Shown: piece after piece, positions 16,237 through 24,099 of the stretch
Layout: each line of letters starts with the position of its first letter
Position numbering within the stretch: the stretch's first letter is position 1
Source of the DNA: Cyclobacteriaceae bacterium
GTDB taxonomy: Bacteria > Bacteroidota > Bacteroidia > Cytophagales > Cyclobacteriaceae
Length of the DNA stretch: 64,000 bases
Direction: 5' to 3'
Assembly: GCA_028278225.1 (NCBI GenBank)
Contig: JANQEU010000088.1
Coordinates: forward strand, 1-64,000
Translations under genes and position numbers: made by a program
The notes under the pieces: model-generated
Database searches by the model: none
The model's input: the letters and a program-made list of their open reading frames with translations, nothing else
Told to the model about the DNA's origin: nothing

Positions 16237-16689
16237 ATGACAAAAGTTAGGGGAATCAGCAAAGAACAATTGGAAGAACTGGGAATTCCCTCCAGAGGAT
16301 TAATCTTTGGACCAAATTTCATTCCATACAATCCAAACCTTAAACAAAGAAGCAGAAACCTTCGAAATAATAGTGAATTGGCTGAAATCCTGTTGTGGAA
16401 CGAGATAAAAGCCAAAAAACTTGGAGTGAGATTCGGCCGGCAAAAGCCGTTGTTACATTATATTGTTGACTTCTACTGCCCTACCTTGAACCTGGTCATT
16501 GAAATTGATGGAATTTCCCATCACAATGATGATGCTATAGAATATGACAGAAAACGACAGAAGCAACTCGAAAAGATTGGCTTAACATTTTTGAGGTTTG
16601 ATGATGCAGAAGTCAGGAAGGATATGCATAATGTTCTTGAAATACTTGAAACCAGGATTGAGGAACTTAAAGGGGAACAAGAATTGTGA
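16237..16689 (+). CDS. DUF559 PD-(D/E)XK endonuclease-like protein
   Basis: The 150-residue product belongs to the DUF559 group, related to very-short-patch-repair endonucleases. An N-terminal segment rich in Asn/Arg (NLKQRSRNLRNNSELAEILLW) leads to the nuclease core: VDFYCPTLNLVIEIDGISHH contains the E-x-D active-site pair and the D that precedes it, then YDRKRQKQLEKIGLTFLRFDDAEV. The last 17 codons lie inside direct-repeat copy 2, so the 3' end of the gene is part of the repeat. The gene is bracketed by two ~215-bp copies. Catalytic residues appear intact; whether it nicks DNA and moves the repeats is not known. Confidence 0.85.
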   Translation: MTKVRGISKEQLEELGIPSRGLIFGPNFIPYNPNLKQRSRNLRNNSELAEILLWNEIKAKKLGVRFGRQKPLLHYIVDFYCPTLNLVIEIDGISHHNDDAIEYDRKRQKQLEKIGLTFLRFDDAEVRKDMHNVLEILETRIEELKGEQEL

Positions 16690-16691
16690 CA

Positions 16692-16719
16692 CCCCCTTGC
16701 CCCCTCTCAAGAGGGGGAA
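16692..16719. repeat. Palindromic end A, copy 2
   Basis: Same sequence as 16056-16083, with the CCCCTCT-CA-AGAGGGG palindrome intact. Confidence 0.75.
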
Positions 16720-16820
16720 CCGGATTCCTACTTTCAAAAGATTCTTCTCCAAAGGGCGAACTAAATTTCCCTATTTCAAAACTATCCATAGAAGGAACTA
16801 AATTCAGGCGGGGAACCAAA

Positions 16821-16847
16821 TTCCCCCTTTCAAAGGGGGTAAGGGGG
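16821..16847. repeat. Palindromic end B, copy 2
   Basis: Same sequence as 16184-16210, with CCCCCTTT-C-AAAGGGGG intact, in inverted relation to end A of this copy. Confidence 0.75.
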
Positions 16848-16854
16848 TTTAAAA

Positions 16855-17190
16855 TCACAAATCCAATTCTTTCATAGGCTCCCAAAAAAAAGCTTCGAAA
16901 TCAACTACCCTGTCATCCTCTACTTTCACACCTTCCTTCTCCAGCAATTCCTGCATTAGTGTAGGAGTGCCAAAAAAATTTTTACCGGTTAGAACACCGG
17001 CTCTATTGACTACCCGGTGAGCAGGTACATCATCCCTGCCGTGAGCGCTATTCATAGCCCAGCCCACCATCCGGGCACTTGATTTCATACCTAGATAAGC
17101 GCCAATTGCTCCGTAAGTGGTTACCCTTCCGGCCGGCACCAGTTTCACCACTTCATATACATCTTCAAAAAATGAGGATTTTTTATTCAT
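16855..17190 (-). CDS. Alkyltransferase-like protein (MGMT fold without the acceptor cysteine)
   Basis: The 111-residue protein has the C-terminal DNA-binding domain of O6-alkylguanine-DNA alkyltransferases: VYEVVKLVPAGRVTTYGAIGAYLG, SARMVGWAMNSAHG, VPAHRVVNRAGVLTG. In true methyltransferases the motif is PCHRV; here it reads PAHRV, so the methyl-accepting Cys is replaced by Ala. That is the hallmark of Atl proteins, which bind alkyl lesions without repairing them and pass them to nucleotide excision repair. ATG at 17190 is taken as the start, behind TTGGAAGAA; a TTG three codons upstream is possible. It is divergent from the SDR gene. Confidence 0.9.
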   Translation of the reverse strand: MNKKSSFFEDVYEVVKLVPAGRVTTYGAIGAYLGMKSSARMVGWAMNSAHGRDDVPAHRVVNRAGVLTGKNFFGTPTLMQELLEKEGVKVEDDRVVDFEAFFWEPMKELDL

Positions 17191-17230
17191 TTCTTCCAAA
17201 TTACAGTTCGAGTTCGCTTACATTGAGTTT

Positions 17231-17911
17231 ATGAGTAAAAATATTCTAATTACCGGATCATCGGGGAATTTGGGCAGGGCCATTTCCAATTTATCAGTTG
17301 AAGCGGGATACCGGGTCATAGGAACTCACGGATCCCGAGGCTTAAAGGATAAGCATGACAAAATAGAATACTTTGAAGTTGACCTCACTTCGGAAACACA
17401 AACCTCCGATTTTATCAATGTTCTCAGGAGTTCCTATATGGATCTGCATGCGGCAATACTTCTGACTGGTGGTTTTGCGATGAGCAATATTTCAAACACT
17501 ACCACCGATGATCTCATGGACATGTATGAACTCAATTTCCTCACTGTTTTTAACTGCATTAAACCAGTGTACAAGTGGATGAAGGAATCCGGAGGTGGAA
17601 GAATTGTGGTTGTGGGTGCCAAACCTGCCGTTGAAGGCGGAGCCTCCGAGGTTTTGCCCTACGCGCTTTCAAAAGGATCCGTAATCCAGCTGGGAGAGAT
17701 TTTAAATGAAACGGGCAGGCAGGACAATATCGTAGTGTCAACGATCATTCCCAGCATTATTGACACGCCTGCCAATCGGGCAGCAATGCCAAATGCGAAT
17801 TTCGAAGATTGGGTTACACCCGAAAATATTGCAGGTAATGTACTGCATTTGGTTTCGAAGGAAAGCATGGATCTGAGAGATCCCATGCTCAAACTCTATG
17901 GAAAATCCTAA
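17231..17911 (+). CDS. Short-chain dehydrogenase/reductase, 226 aa
   Basis: NAD(P)-dependent oxidoreductase of unknown substrate. The Rossmann motif ITGSSGNLGRAISNL is at residues 6-20; the catalytic Tyr-x3-Lys appears as YALSKGS in the segment SEVLPYALSKGSVIQ, and IVVVGAKPAVEGG is where the catalytic Ser is usually found but is here occupied by other residues. The conserved NNAG-type motif is replaced (LLTGGFAM). It is a somewhat short SDR with an imperfect catalytic set, so it may be a regulatory or degenerate member. ATG at 17231 begins directly with the beta-strand MSKNILITG. Confidence 0.8.
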   Translation: MSKNILITGSSGNLGRAISNLSVEAGYRVIGTHGSRGLKDKHDKIEYFEVDLTSETQTSDFINVLRSSYMDLHAAILLTGGFAMSNISNTTTDDLMDMYELNFLTVFNCIKPVYKWMKESGGGRIVVVGAKPAVEGGASEVLPYALSKGSVIQLGEILNETGRQDNIVVSTIIPSIIDTPANRAAMPNANFEDWVTPENIAGNVLHLVSKESMDLRDPMLKLYGKS

Positions 17912-18327
17912 TTGATCAGTTCTACACTGGCATTCTTCAGTATGTAAAATAGATGCAGGGGATCTCCGTCATTCAGCTGAAGCTCGCCAGTTACCCTGAC
18001 TCGCTGATCAAAAACTGAAAAAGATCTTTCGCCGTACACTTCCACTACGGTCTCAGGGCCGGCTGCTCCACAGAAAAAACAGGATTGAAAAGGAAATCTT
18101 GACAATACGAAATATTGGTTTTTGGCTGTTTCAAGCGGGATAACATAACCTTCAAGTGTGATCTCCTCTCCCTCTTTTCTTCTTAATTTGACGGAAAAGA
18201 CCGGGACATCCACCTCCTGGCTCAAAAAGTTGTCGTATTTGCGTACGAGTGCAACATCACTTAACAGATGCCAGTCATCTGCCTGATAGATATTTGTCAG
18301 TAGAAATAAGAAAATGAATTGGTACAT
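17908..18327 (-). CDS. Secreted hypothetical protein, DUF3299-like, 139 aa
   Basis: The protein starts with a short hydrophobic export segment (MYQFIFLFLLTNIYQ) and continues as a beta-rich domain. The part LEGYVIPLE...YFVLSRFPFQSCFFCGAAGPETVVEVY resembles the core of DUF3299-type periplasmic proteins, which are metal- or disulphide-bearing OB-like folds; the CFFCG pair is the obvious functional spot. It overlaps the end of the convergent SDR gene by 4 bp and is divergent from the ABC ATPase gene. Function unknown. Confidence 0.6.
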   Translation of the reverse strand: MYQFIFLFLLTNIYQADDWHLLSDVALVRKYDNFLSQEVDVPVFSVKLRRKEGEEITLEGYVIPLETAKNQYFVLSRFPFQSCFFCGAAGPETVVEVYGERSFSVFDQRVRVTGELQLNDGDPLHLFYILKNASVELIN

Positions 18328-18406
18328 TCGCCAACCAAAAGTATGAATTTACCGTCTAATCTATCCAAATTAGATAATTAAGAACGCATTACTTAGTTTT
18401 ATCCAT

Positions 18407-19120
18407 ATGACTCAAATAATCAGGACAACAGATATCGGAAGGCGGTATGTTATGGGAAGTGAAATCATAAACGCACTTCAATCCATCAGCATTGAGATAG
18501 ACAAAGGCGAATACGTTGCATTCATGGGTCCGTCCGGTTCCGGAAAATCCACAATTATGAATATCATTGGGTGTCTGGATACGCCTACATCCGGAAGGTA
18601 CGTCCTGAATGGAAATGACGTGAGTGATCTTACTGAAAATGAGCTTGCCGAGATCCGTAATAAGGAAATAGGGTTCGTCTTTCAGACTTTCAATCTTTTA
18701 CCCAGGGCAAGCGCACTGGAAAATGTGGCCCTGCCTTTGGTCTATGCAGGTTATGGTCGTAGTGAACGCGAGGACAAGGCATTTGAAACGCTCGAAGGGG
18801 TCGGATTGGGAGACCGGGCCTATCATAAGCCTAATGAACTTTCAGGTGGTCAGCGTCAGCGGGTGGCCATTGCACGGGCGCTGGTCAACGATCCAAGTAT
18901 CATTTTGGCAGATGAGCCTACGGGAAACCTGGATTCAAAAACCTCATACAGTATCATGGACCTGTTCGAGCAACTCCATGAGCAGGGTAACACCATTGTG
19001 ATGGTGACACACGAGGATGACATTGCAAAGTACGCACACAGGATCATCAAACTCATGGACGGACTGGTGGAATCAGACACTGTAAACAAGAACATACGAA
19101 AACCGGCAGCCGTGGAATGA
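18407..19120 (+). CDS. ABC transporter ATP-binding protein, MacB/LolD type
   Basis: The 237-residue ATPase has Walker [10 protein letters not shown] (residues 42-50), the Q-loop [16 protein letters not shown], signature [15 protein letters not shown], Walker [16 protein letters not shown] and the switch His in VTHEDD. The sequence around [21 protein letters not shown] is typical of the lipoprotein/macrolide exporter (LolD/MacB) branch. No permease gene is adjacent, so the membrane partner must be elsewhere. It overlaps the downstream adenosyltransferase gene by 4 bp (ATGA), giving a three-gene rightward unit with ilvE. Confidence 0.93.
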   Translation: MTQIIRTTDIGRRYVMGSEIINALQSISIEIDKGEYVAFMGPSGSGKSTIMNIIGCLDTPTSGRYVLNGNDVSDLTENELAEIRNKEIGFVFQTFNLLPRASALENVALPLVYAGYGRSEREDKAFETLEGVGLGDRAYHKPNELSGGQRQRVAIARALVNDPSIILADEPTGNLDSKTSYSIMDLFEQLHEQGNTIVMVTHEDDIAKYAHRIIKLMDGLVESDTVNKNIRKPAAVE

Positions 19121-19677
19121 GTGCTAAACTTTATACTAAAACAGGTGATAAGGGCCAGACATCATTACTTGGAGGCAAAAAAGTATCCAAATCCCATGAG
19201 AGAATTGAGTCCTATGGAAATGTCGATGAACTGAACACATTTATCGGGTTGCTCAAGGATCACAACGGAGTTGAAACCAAATTAAAGCACCAGTTATATT
19301 GGATACAGGAAAACCTGTTCTCTCTGGGGTCCATTTTAGCAGCAGAACCCGGCTTCAAGGGATTTGAGATCCCGGGGATCACTTCCATTGAGATCACCCA
19401 GCTGGAGCAATGGATTGATCACTACTCCGGTAAGGTACCGGAACTCAGGAATTTTATTTTGCCAGGCGGTCATGAAGCCGTCTCACTTTGCCACGTGTGC
19501 AGAACAATTTGCAGGCGCGCTGAGAGAAGTGTCACCAAACTTCAGGAAACGGAAGATGTGGGTGAAAATATCCTTCCGTTTCTGAACAGGCTGTCTGATT
19601 ATTTCTTTATTCTTGCAAGAAAAATAGGGCACGACATGAATGTTCCTGAAACGCCCTGGATACCGGGTGATGAATGA
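19117..19677 (+). CDS. Cob(I)alamin adenosyltransferase, PduO type
   Basis: Transfers the adenosyl group of ATP to reduced corrinoid, making coenzyme B12. The 186-residue protein has the PduO-type N-terminal ATP motif [23 protein letters not shown] and the helix [13 protein letters not shown]; the conserved [11 protein letters not shown] segment near residue 128 carries residues that bind ATP triphosphate. Length matches (about 180-190). It is coupled by 4-bp overlaps to the ABC ATPase before it and to ilvE after it; that grouping is not a known pathway and probably reflects shared transcription. Confidence 0.92.
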   Translation: MSAKLYTKTGDKGQTSLLGGKKVSKSHERIESYGNVDELNTFIGLLKDHNGVETKLKHQLYWIQENLFSLGSILAAEPGFKGFEIPGITSIEITQLEQWIDHYSGKVPELRNFILPGGHEAVSLCHVCRTICRRAERSVTKLQETEDVGENILPFLNRLSDYFFILARKIGHDMNVPETPWIPGDE

Positions 19678-20756
19678 TAAATAATACGGCAATGACAGAG
19701 ACAATGAACATTTCCCTGACAAGGACTACTAACTCAAGGCTTAAGGAAACGGACCTGGAAAATCCTGTATTTGGAAAGATATACTCGGATCACATGTTTA
19801 TTGCGGATTACTGTGATGGCGACTGGCAGGACCTGCGGATCGAGCCATATGGCAATATTAATCTGAGCCCTGCAAACACAACCTTACATTACGCATCCAC
19901 AATATTCGAGGGGTTGAAAGCCCACAGAGGTATAGATGGCAGCGTATTGGTATTCCGCCCGCAGGCAAATGCAGCCAGAATGGTAAAAAGTGCCGAAAGA
20001 ATGTGCATGCCTCCCGTTCCCGAAGACCTGTTTATGTATGCAATGACAGAGTTATTGCGTGTTGACCAGGAGTGGGTACCCTCAAAGAAGGGAACATCAC
20101 TATACATCAGACCTTTCCAGATTGCCATGGATCCCTATATCGGGATCAGACCATCGGATACATATACTTTTTACATCATTACTGGCCCCGTTGGCTCATA
20201 TTATTCCGAACCTGTTAAAGTTAAAATTGAGACACACTATACACGTGCCGCAGCCGGCGGTACCGGTTTTGCCAAAACAGGCGGAAATTATGCCGCAGCG
20301 CTTTATCCCGCTGTAGAGGCAGCGAAGGAAGGGTACAATCAACTCATCTGGACTGATGGGATCAGACACGAGTACGTTGAAGAGTCCGGCACAATGAACC
20401 TGATGTTCGTTATCAATGACACACTCGTTACAGCCCCAACAGGAGATACAATCCTTAAAGGAATTACAAGGGACAGCATCCTGCAACTTGCGAAGGACGA
20501 GGGGATGGCTATCGAAGAACGTCCAATCAAAGTTTCGGAAGTTATGGGTGCTATCGAAAACGGATCCATGCAGGAAGCATTTGGAGCGGGCACTGCAGCT
20601 ACCATCACACCTATCAAGACCATTGGATTTGATGGAAAGGATTATGACCTTCCACCTGTGGAAAACTGGAAATACGCCAGCAACTTCCTGGATCTGCTTT
20701 CTAAAATAAAGGTAGGTGCAATAAGCGACGCTCACGGCTGGCTTTACAGGATCTGA
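19674..20756 (+). CDS. ilvE: Branched-chain amino acid aminotransferase
   Basis: PLP enzyme (fold type IV) that interconverts leucine, isoleucine and valine with their 2-oxo acids. The 360-residue length and motifs fit the longer class: STIFEGLKAHRG, RMVKSAERMCMP, SLYIRPF, the PLP lysine in AAGGTGFAKTGGNYAAAL, EESGTMNLMFV, ITRDSILQLAKDEG, and the phosphate cup GTAATITPI. ATG at 19674 overlaps the previous stop by 4 bp; Met codons at residues 7 and 10 are alternatives. It is the last gene of the unit; the following 620 bp are non-coding. Confidence 0.95.
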   Translation: MINNTAMTETMNISLTRTTNSRLKETDLENPVFGKIYSDHMFIADYCDGDWQDLRIEPYGNINLSPANTTLHYASTIFEGLKAHRGIDGSVLVFRPQANAARMVKSAERMCMPPVPEDLFMYAMTELLRVDQEWVPSKKGTSLYIRPFQIAMDPYIGIRPSDTYTFYIITGPVGSYYSEPVKVKIETHYTRAAAGGTGFAKTGGNYAAALYPAVEAAKEGYNQLIWTDGIRHEYVEESGTMNLMFVINDTLVTAPTGDTILKGITRDSILQLAKDEGMAIEERPIKVSEVMGAIENGSMQEAFGAGTAATITPIKTIGFDGKDYDLPPVENWKYASNFLDLLSKIKVGAISDAHGWLYRI

Positions 20757-20929
20757 TATCCGCCATCTCAAGCCATTACCAACGGGAGTATTCAGCCTGA
20801 TGAATAAATCATTGTAAGATCCAAAAGGGACTTCGTGCCGAAGTGAAGCCCTGCCTGCGTTGGTGTTTACACATTTTGAAGATCAATGTCCTAAGTGGTT
20901 TATCTGCAGGTGGAAAAGGCTTGGTTCTC

Positions 20930-20969
20930 GTAAATGATGTTGTTGGTGAAGAACACCAACAACATTTAC
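20930..20969. repeat. Long hairpin TGTTGTTGGTG / CACCAACAACA
   Basis: A 12-bp perfect stem (20937-20948 with 20954-20965) closes a 5-base loop; five more outer base pairs (GTAAA / TTTAC) follow after a 3-base bulge. There is no T tract, so it is not a typical terminator. It lies 170 bp after ilvE. Confidence 0.7.
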
Positions 20970-20992
20970 AAGATGCTCAAAGTCATCGTAAT

Positions 20993-21110
20993 TGTTCAAA
21001 AAGCCAGTTCGTCATCCTGAGTTCACGAAGGATCTCATCCGCAAAAGCAGCCCTGATCACGAGATCCTTCACTGTGTTCAGGATGACGGTTGGTTTAGGC
21101 TTTTTGAACA
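20993..21110. repeat. 118-bp imperfect palindromic element
   Basis: The outer arms TGTTCAAAAAGCC (20993-21005) and GGCTTTTTGAACA (21098-21110) are perfect inverted repeats. The inner arms, about 30 bp, match apart from a short middle block: GTCATCCTGA...GAAGGATCTC against GAGATCCTTC...TCAGGATGAC. The GTCATCCTGA/GAAGGATCTC core is of a kind seen as dispersed intergenic repeats in Bacteroidota genomes. It looks like a non-autonomous palindromic repeat. Confidence 0.75.
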
Positions 21111-21381
21111 GGTGGAACTGTAATTTCGGGATTGGATTTTTTTCCGCCATTGTTGGAGTTCCTCACCAACAACAGCAAAAAAACTCAGCGCCACAATTTG
21201 GTCACGTTTTATTACGCTTCAAGGTGCTGTTGTTCACAATTTGTCTATGCTTCAAATTAGTATTGGACCTTAACTGTACCGTAGATTTGGGAGCATAACT
21301 CAAAACCTTATTCATTAAAAAAATTTACTCACTATGTCATCCTATTAGCCCTGACATCTTTTAAAATTAAAACCATTGCTT

Positions 21382-22566
21382 ATGAAAAATAGCCTACTCA
21401 CTATTATTCTGTCAGCTTTCCTGGTGATAAGCTGTCAAAAAGAAAATATTGAAACCGACATTGACCGAACCGGTAAATATTTTCTGAATATCGAAGATGC
21501 ACGAAGCATAGCCAAAAGTATGGATCTGAATGATCCGTATGAACCCTCCCTGCCGCGAACTAACTTAAGAATTGCCAGGGAGATAATAAATGAATCAATA
21601 ATAAGCGATACTGATTTTCCAGCTTATTATATTTTTAACTACATGGAAAATGAAGGTTTTTCCATCATTTCGGCGGATCTGAGGGCAATCCCAATACTCG
21701 CATACTCGAACCGGGGCAATTTTTCAGACCTGAAAGACACGATAAATGCCGGACTGGCCATGTACCTTGAGGAATATATTGATTACATAAGGTCGACGCG
21801 TGACACTGCCTCTGTGATCCGCAGGGATATTGCTTTAATGTGGGGGGTTGTTGGCAGGGATGGCGCAAATCCCTCCGATCCGTGCAGTGAACCGGATGTA
21901 ATTTGTGAGGATCACGATGCCCCGGTTGAACCAAACACAACAACCTGGGGACCTCTTGTTTTGACACTATGGGGTCAGGACGATGGGTATAATGATGCAG
22001 CCCCTACTGTTGGCCTAAACAATTGCCAGGCTCTTACAGGATGCGTTGCCACGGCTATGGCCCAGGTGATGAGATACTGGGAGCACCCGGCCAGGTATGA
22101 CTGGTCGGCTATGGGAACCGGGAATCCTGATCCTGTACCATTTGAAATCGCCCAGCTCATGAGGGATTGTGGTGATGCGGTGGATATGGCTTGGGGCTGC
22201 ACCGTTTCCTCGGCGAAAACCAATGATGCGAGAAAGGCTTTTGAAAAAGATTTCGGATACTCAAACTCCGCGGATTATGGAGACTACCTGTACGGTGACG
22301 CCAGGAACAATATCCAGAACGGAAAACCCGTTATTCTCCGGGCCTGCAGGGAGAGATCAACTATCTTAGGCATTTATGTCTATGACGGCTGCCATGCCTG
22401 GATATCGGATGGTGTCAGGATCACTGACTATGGGTCATATGCCACGTATAATCTGCACATGAATTGGGGATGGCAAGGCAGGGGAGACGGCTGGTATATA
22501 GTCTGGGAATCTGAGAACAGAAATTACCAGTATAGAAAAAAAATGATCAAAAACATCAATCCGTAA
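21382..22566 (+). CDS. Secreted C10-family cysteine protease (streptopain-like), lipoprotein
   Basis: A surface or periplasmic papain-like protease made as a zymogen. The lipoprotein signal is MKNSLLTIILSAFLVISC (Cys18); residues about 25-150 form the inhibitory propeptide (Spi-like: NEGFSIISADLRAIPILAYSN), and the C-terminal domain has the catalytic Cys221 in ALTGCVATAMAQVMRYW and His338 in DGCHAWISDG, with NWGWQGRGDGWY for the conserved Trp motif. ATG at 21382 was chosen to give the signal peptide; a TTG two codons upstream is ignored. It is followed after 11 bp by two tandem lipoprotein genes, a layout like that of Bacteroides C10 proteases and their inhibitors. Confidence 0.92.
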   Translation: MKNSLLTIILSAFLVISCQKENIETDIDRTGKYFLNIEDARSIAKSMDLNDPYEPSLPRTNLRIAREIINESIISDTDFPAYYIFNYMENEGFSIISADLRAIPILAYSNRGNFSDLKDTINAGLAMYLEEYIDYIRSTRDTASVIRRDIALMWGVVGRDGANPSDPCSEPDVICEDHDAPVEPNTTTWGPLVLTLWGQDDGYNDAAPTVGLNNCQALTGCVATAMAQVMRYWEHPARYDWSAMGTGNPDPVPFEIAQLMRDCGDAVDMAWGCTVSSAKTNDARKAFEKDFGYSNSADYGDYLYGDARNNIQNGKPVILRACRERSTILGIYVYDGCHAWISDGVRITDYGSYATYNLHMNWGWQGRGDGWYIVWESENRNYQYRKKMIKNINP

Positions 22567-22577
22567 TCCGCTGAAAA

Positions 22578-23024
22578 ATGAAAGTTTTAAAGTTTCTCAT
22601 ATTGGTGTTGTCAACAAGTTTATATACGGGCTGCCTCCAAAAAGACTGCTGTGATAGTCCGGCGCCCTTTCCTCTATTAAAGGTGCAATCAACTTCCGGC
22701 AGCGACCTGCTCGATCCGGAAACCGAAAATTCTTTTGCCCATGATGATATTTCACTTTGGACATTTCATGAAAACCGTGAAACTGACATAAGTATTGACA
22801 TCTCCCCAAACCTTGAAAGTGATTATAGGATAAGGGCCACTGGAAATTTTTTATTAGAATATTTATTTAGCCCAGGGTCAAAAGATTATTATTTAGAACT
22901 ATCCCCTGATGTAATGGACACTATTACAATGGTGATCAATGCCAATATCAGGAGGGAAGAAGTGCTGTTAAATGGTAAAATTTTGAGGGAAACAGACGAT
23001 CATTATTACATCATTGTAAAATGA
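22578..23024 (+). CDS. Lipoprotein, possible C10-protease inhibitor, paralogue A
   Basis: A 148-residue lipoprotein: signal and lipobox MKVLKFLILVLSTSLYTGC, then an acidic beta-rich domain. It shares its sequence with the next gene over the whole length (PFPLLKVQSTSGSDLLDPETENSFAHDDIS against the corresponding stretch there; TITMVINANIRREEVLLNG at the end), so the pair is a tandem duplication. It ends with the ATGA that starts its paralogue. No family name is recognised. The direct coupling to a C10 protease, small size and export signal make a periplasmic inhibitor the leading idea, by analogy to Bacteroides fragilis Bfi proteins; this is inference. Confidence 0.7.
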   Translation: MKVLKFLILVLSTSLYTGCLQKDCCDSPAPFPLLKVQSTSGSDLLDPETENSFAHDDISLWTFHENRETDISIDISPNLESDYRIRATGNFLLEYLFSPGSKDYYLELSPDVMDTITMVINANIRREEVLLNGKILRETDDHYYIIVK

Positions 23025-23461
23025 AAGCTTTAAAATTTCTCATATTGATATTGTCAACAAGTTTATACACAGGCTGTCAAGAAGACTGTTGCGGCAATCC
23101 GGCATCCTTTCCTCGTATTGAAGTGCGATCGACCGACCGTGACGACCTGCTTGACCCTGAAATCGAAAATTCATTTAACCACGCCAACATTTCATTCTTT
23201 GCAATGAAGGGTAATCTCAGAAATATAGAAATAGACATCCTGCGCAGCGAGTCAGACTCCGGTTATTCCATAAACGCTACCGGAAATATTGTATCCGAAT
23301 TTCTGTTCGCACCAGGTACCAGGGATTTCTATCTAAAGTTGATGCCGGATATGTCCGATACTATCACAGTAACAATCAATTCAAATATCAGGACGGAAGA
23401 AATCCGCATAAACGGAGAAGTTTGGGAAGGTTTTAAAGGGTTGATAACCATTTATAAATAA
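23021..23461 (+). CDS. Lipoprotein, possible C10-protease inhibitor, paralogue B
   Basis: A 146-residue copy of the preceding gene, with the lipobox MKALKFLILILSTSLYTGC. The first 20 residues are almost identical, the rest is clearly related but diverged, and the same Cys pair follows (CQEDCCGNP). It overlaps its partner by 4 bp. The common C-terminal pattern DTITVTINSNIRTEEIRINGE suggests a beta-sandwich. Proteases of this family can act on each other and on the host cell, so two immunity-type partners for one enzyme would be plausible, but no experiment supports it here. Confidence 0.7.
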   Translation: MKALKFLILILSTSLYTGCQEDCCGNPASFPRIEVRSTDRDDLLDPEIENSFNHANISFFAMKGNLRNIEIDILRSESDSGYSINATGNIVSEFLFAPGTRDFYLKLMPDMSDTITVTINSNIRTEEIRINGEVWEGFKGLITIYK

Positions 23462-23579
23462 GCCATATGTGACAAATGCATTTGGGTGAATAAAGGATAC
23501 AGTCAATTTGTTTTTATTGTTATTTTTCGATTTCTATTATAAAATCTTTATCTTATAGGTTTCCCTAAATTCTAAGACT

Positions 23580-24038
23580 ATGGTAAAGAGCTACAAAGGC
23601 GTAACAGCCGCCCCTGCTGAAAAGAAACCCTTTCCCATCCAGGTGAAGGATTATATGACCAGCAAACTGATCACCTTTCATCCCGATCAACAGATGGATG
23701 AGGTGATTGAAACGTTGCTGAAAAACAGGATATCAGGCGGGCCTGTTGTTGACGAAAAAGGAAGATTGATTGGAGTGATCTCGGAAGGGGATTGCATGAA
23801 AGAAGTTGTAAAAGGAAAATATCACAATATGCCTACGCTATCCGGAAAAGTGTCGGACTTCATGTCCACCAACGTGGTAAGCATCGCTCCTGAAATGAAT
23901 ATTTTTGACTGCGCCGATATGTATCTTGAGAAAAGGATCAGGCGGTTCCCGGTGGTCGAAATGGGAAAGCTTGTGGGACAAATCAGTCAGAAAGACATCA
24001 TGAGGGCGGTTCACCGCATGAAATCCTCAACATGGTAG
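23580..24038 (+). CDS. CBS-domain protein
   Basis: A 152-residue cytoplasmic protein consisting of a paired CBS module that usually binds adenosine nucleotides. First CBS: IQVKDYMTSKLITFHPDQQMDEVIETLLKNRISGGPVVDEKGRLIGVISEGD; second: KVSDFMSTNVVSIAPEMNIFDCADMYLEKRIRRFPVVEMGKLVGQISQKDIMRAV. It has no partner domain, so it may regulate a separate target protein. Single-gene unit. Confidence 0.9.
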   Translation: MVKSYKGVTAAPAEKKPFPIQVKDYMTSKLITFHPDQQMDEVIETLLKNRISGGPVVDEKGRLIGVISEGDCMKEVVKGKYHNMPTLSGKVSDFMSTNVVSIAPEMNIFDCADMYLEKRIRRFPVVEMGKLVGQISQKDIMRAVHRMKSSTW

Positions 24039-24099
24039 CATTAAATTTTAACATCTTTTAAAACCGATCCATTTTGACTGTTACATAGATTTCCGTAAA

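Larger units (their letters stand above)
16637..16852. repeat. ~215-bp direct repeat, copy 2 (tail of DUF559 and downstream)
   Basis: Second copy of the block at 16001-16215, same orientation, offset 636 bp. It includes the last codons of the DUF559 gene and stops 2 bp before the stop codon of the leftward alkyltransferase-like gene, which suggests that the repeat marks a boundary of inserted DNA. Confidence 0.9.
20757..21381. other. Intergenic region of 625 bp with palindromic elements
   Basis: No convincing gene. Open frames here start at non-ATG codons and read through palindromes. It contains a hairpin at 20930-20969 and a large imperfect palindrome at 20993-21110, and a third, weaker partial copy of the TGTTGG...CCAACA motif near 21153-21174. 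Confidence 0.7.

Noticed and set aside
15977-16240. A plus-strand open frame across repeat copy 1
   Set aside because: It reads through the GC-rich palindromes and copies the tail of the DUF559 gene in another frame; the same appears at copy 2. It is a shadow of the repeat.
16686-16885. Short open frames on both strands across repeat copy 2
   Set aside because: They consist of repeat sequence read in either direction and have no conserved domain or start.
20843-21298. A 151-residue plus-strand open frame after ilvE
   Set aside because: It begins at a non-ATG codon, passes through the palindromic elements and shows no protein-like pattern.
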